From an uncultured Planctomycetaceae bacterium (GTDB lineage: Bacteria > Planctomycetota > Planctomycetia > Pirellulales > Lacipirellulaceae), in the NCBI GenBank assembly GCA_937860165.1, contig CALMBE010000654.1:1-6003 (forward strand): 6,003 nt of DNA, given 5' to 3'. Every line of letters begins with the position of its first letter. Positions within the stretch are counted from its first letter, which is position 1. Under the pieces are notes generated by a model. It was not told the origin of the DNA and made no database searches. It saw nothing but the letters and a program-made list of their open reading frames with translations. Shown piece by piece: positions 5,883 through 6,003 of this stretch. Position numbers and translations under genes: made by a program.

Positions 5883-5930
5883 GTTCAGGCGAGCGGTGGG
5901 CGTAAGCCCACTGTAGGCTCGAACCAGAAC
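5883..5930. repeat. REP-like nested palindrome
   Basis: The core CGGTGGGC (5894-5901) pairs with GCCCACTG (5906-5913) around a GTAA tetraloop, with one G-T wobble. An outer stem CGAGC (5890-5894) pairs with GCTCG (5917-5921), sharing base 5894 with the core, and GTTC (5883-5886) can pair with GAAC (5927-5930). I recall TGGGCGTAAGCCCA-type palindromes as common in Rhodopirellula-like spacers, unverified. No gene surrounds it. Confidence 0.55.
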
Positions 5931-5949
5931 AGAACCCTGCCTCGCTCAC

Positions 5950-5999
5950 CAGGGCCGATCACTTTTTCACTTTGGGGTGCCATGCTCACGCTGGTACTC
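5950..5999. repeat. Right-edge copy of the dispersed repeat, inverted
   Basis: The reverse complement of this segment matches bases 1-52 in order: GAGTACC, CATGGCACCC, GTGAAAAAGT, GGCCCTG. Together the two copies frame the whole window in opposite orientation. The element may extend past base 6003. No coding frame is supported between the terminator and the window end. Confidence 0.7.
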
Positions 6000-6003
6000 C
6001 GGC

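Overview
The window looks like a piece of a Planctomycetota chromosome, probably Pirellulaceae (Rhodopirellula/Blastopirellula-like). This rests on the flagellin type (its C-terminal half opens with a GGGALFQLGPDVVSNQQARLGI-like block that I associate with planctomycete flagellins), on the sparse gene density, and on short palindromic and tandem repeats of kinds I recall from planctomycete spacers. The taxonomic call is recognition from memory; no search was possible.

Layout. 1-270: non-coding, with a truncated repeat at the left edge (1-52), a cluster of GGCACAC/GTGTGCC inverted repeats (53-122) and two hairpins (139-192, 201-230). 271-462 (+): a 63-residue cysteine-containing small protein of unknown function. 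503-2093 (-): a full-length aldehyde dehydrogenase of the 2,5-dioxovalerate (alpha-ketoglutaric semialdehyde) dehydrogenase family, convergent with the small gene and split by one extra base in a run of five C at 1696-1700. 2094-2993: a 900-base divergent spacer. Its ALDH-proximal half holds a composite repeat about 185 bp long (tandem CCACGGAG octamers, heptamers, a nested GC-rich palindrome, inverted ends). Its flagellin-proximal half has a weak sigma-28-like promoter and a strongly structured leader ending in an attenuator-like hairpin plus eight T just before the ribosome binding site. 2994-5798 (+): a 934-residue flagellin with conserved N- and C-terminal filament domains and an insert of about 480 residues that appears built from tandem Flagellin_IN-like units. 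5823-5861: a strong intrinsic terminator. 5862-6003: no gene; a REP-like hairpin and a second, inverted copy of the left-edge repeat.

The genes do not form one pathway. The flagellin is a stand-alone transcription unit with its own leader and terminator. The dehydrogenase belongs to sugar-acid catabolism and sits alone. No mobile element genes, RNA genes or CRISPR arrays were seen. The most interesting points are the flagellin leader (possible attenuation), the repeat-built flagellin insert, the single-base frameshift in an otherwise intact dehydrogenase, and the inverted repeat copies at both window edges.
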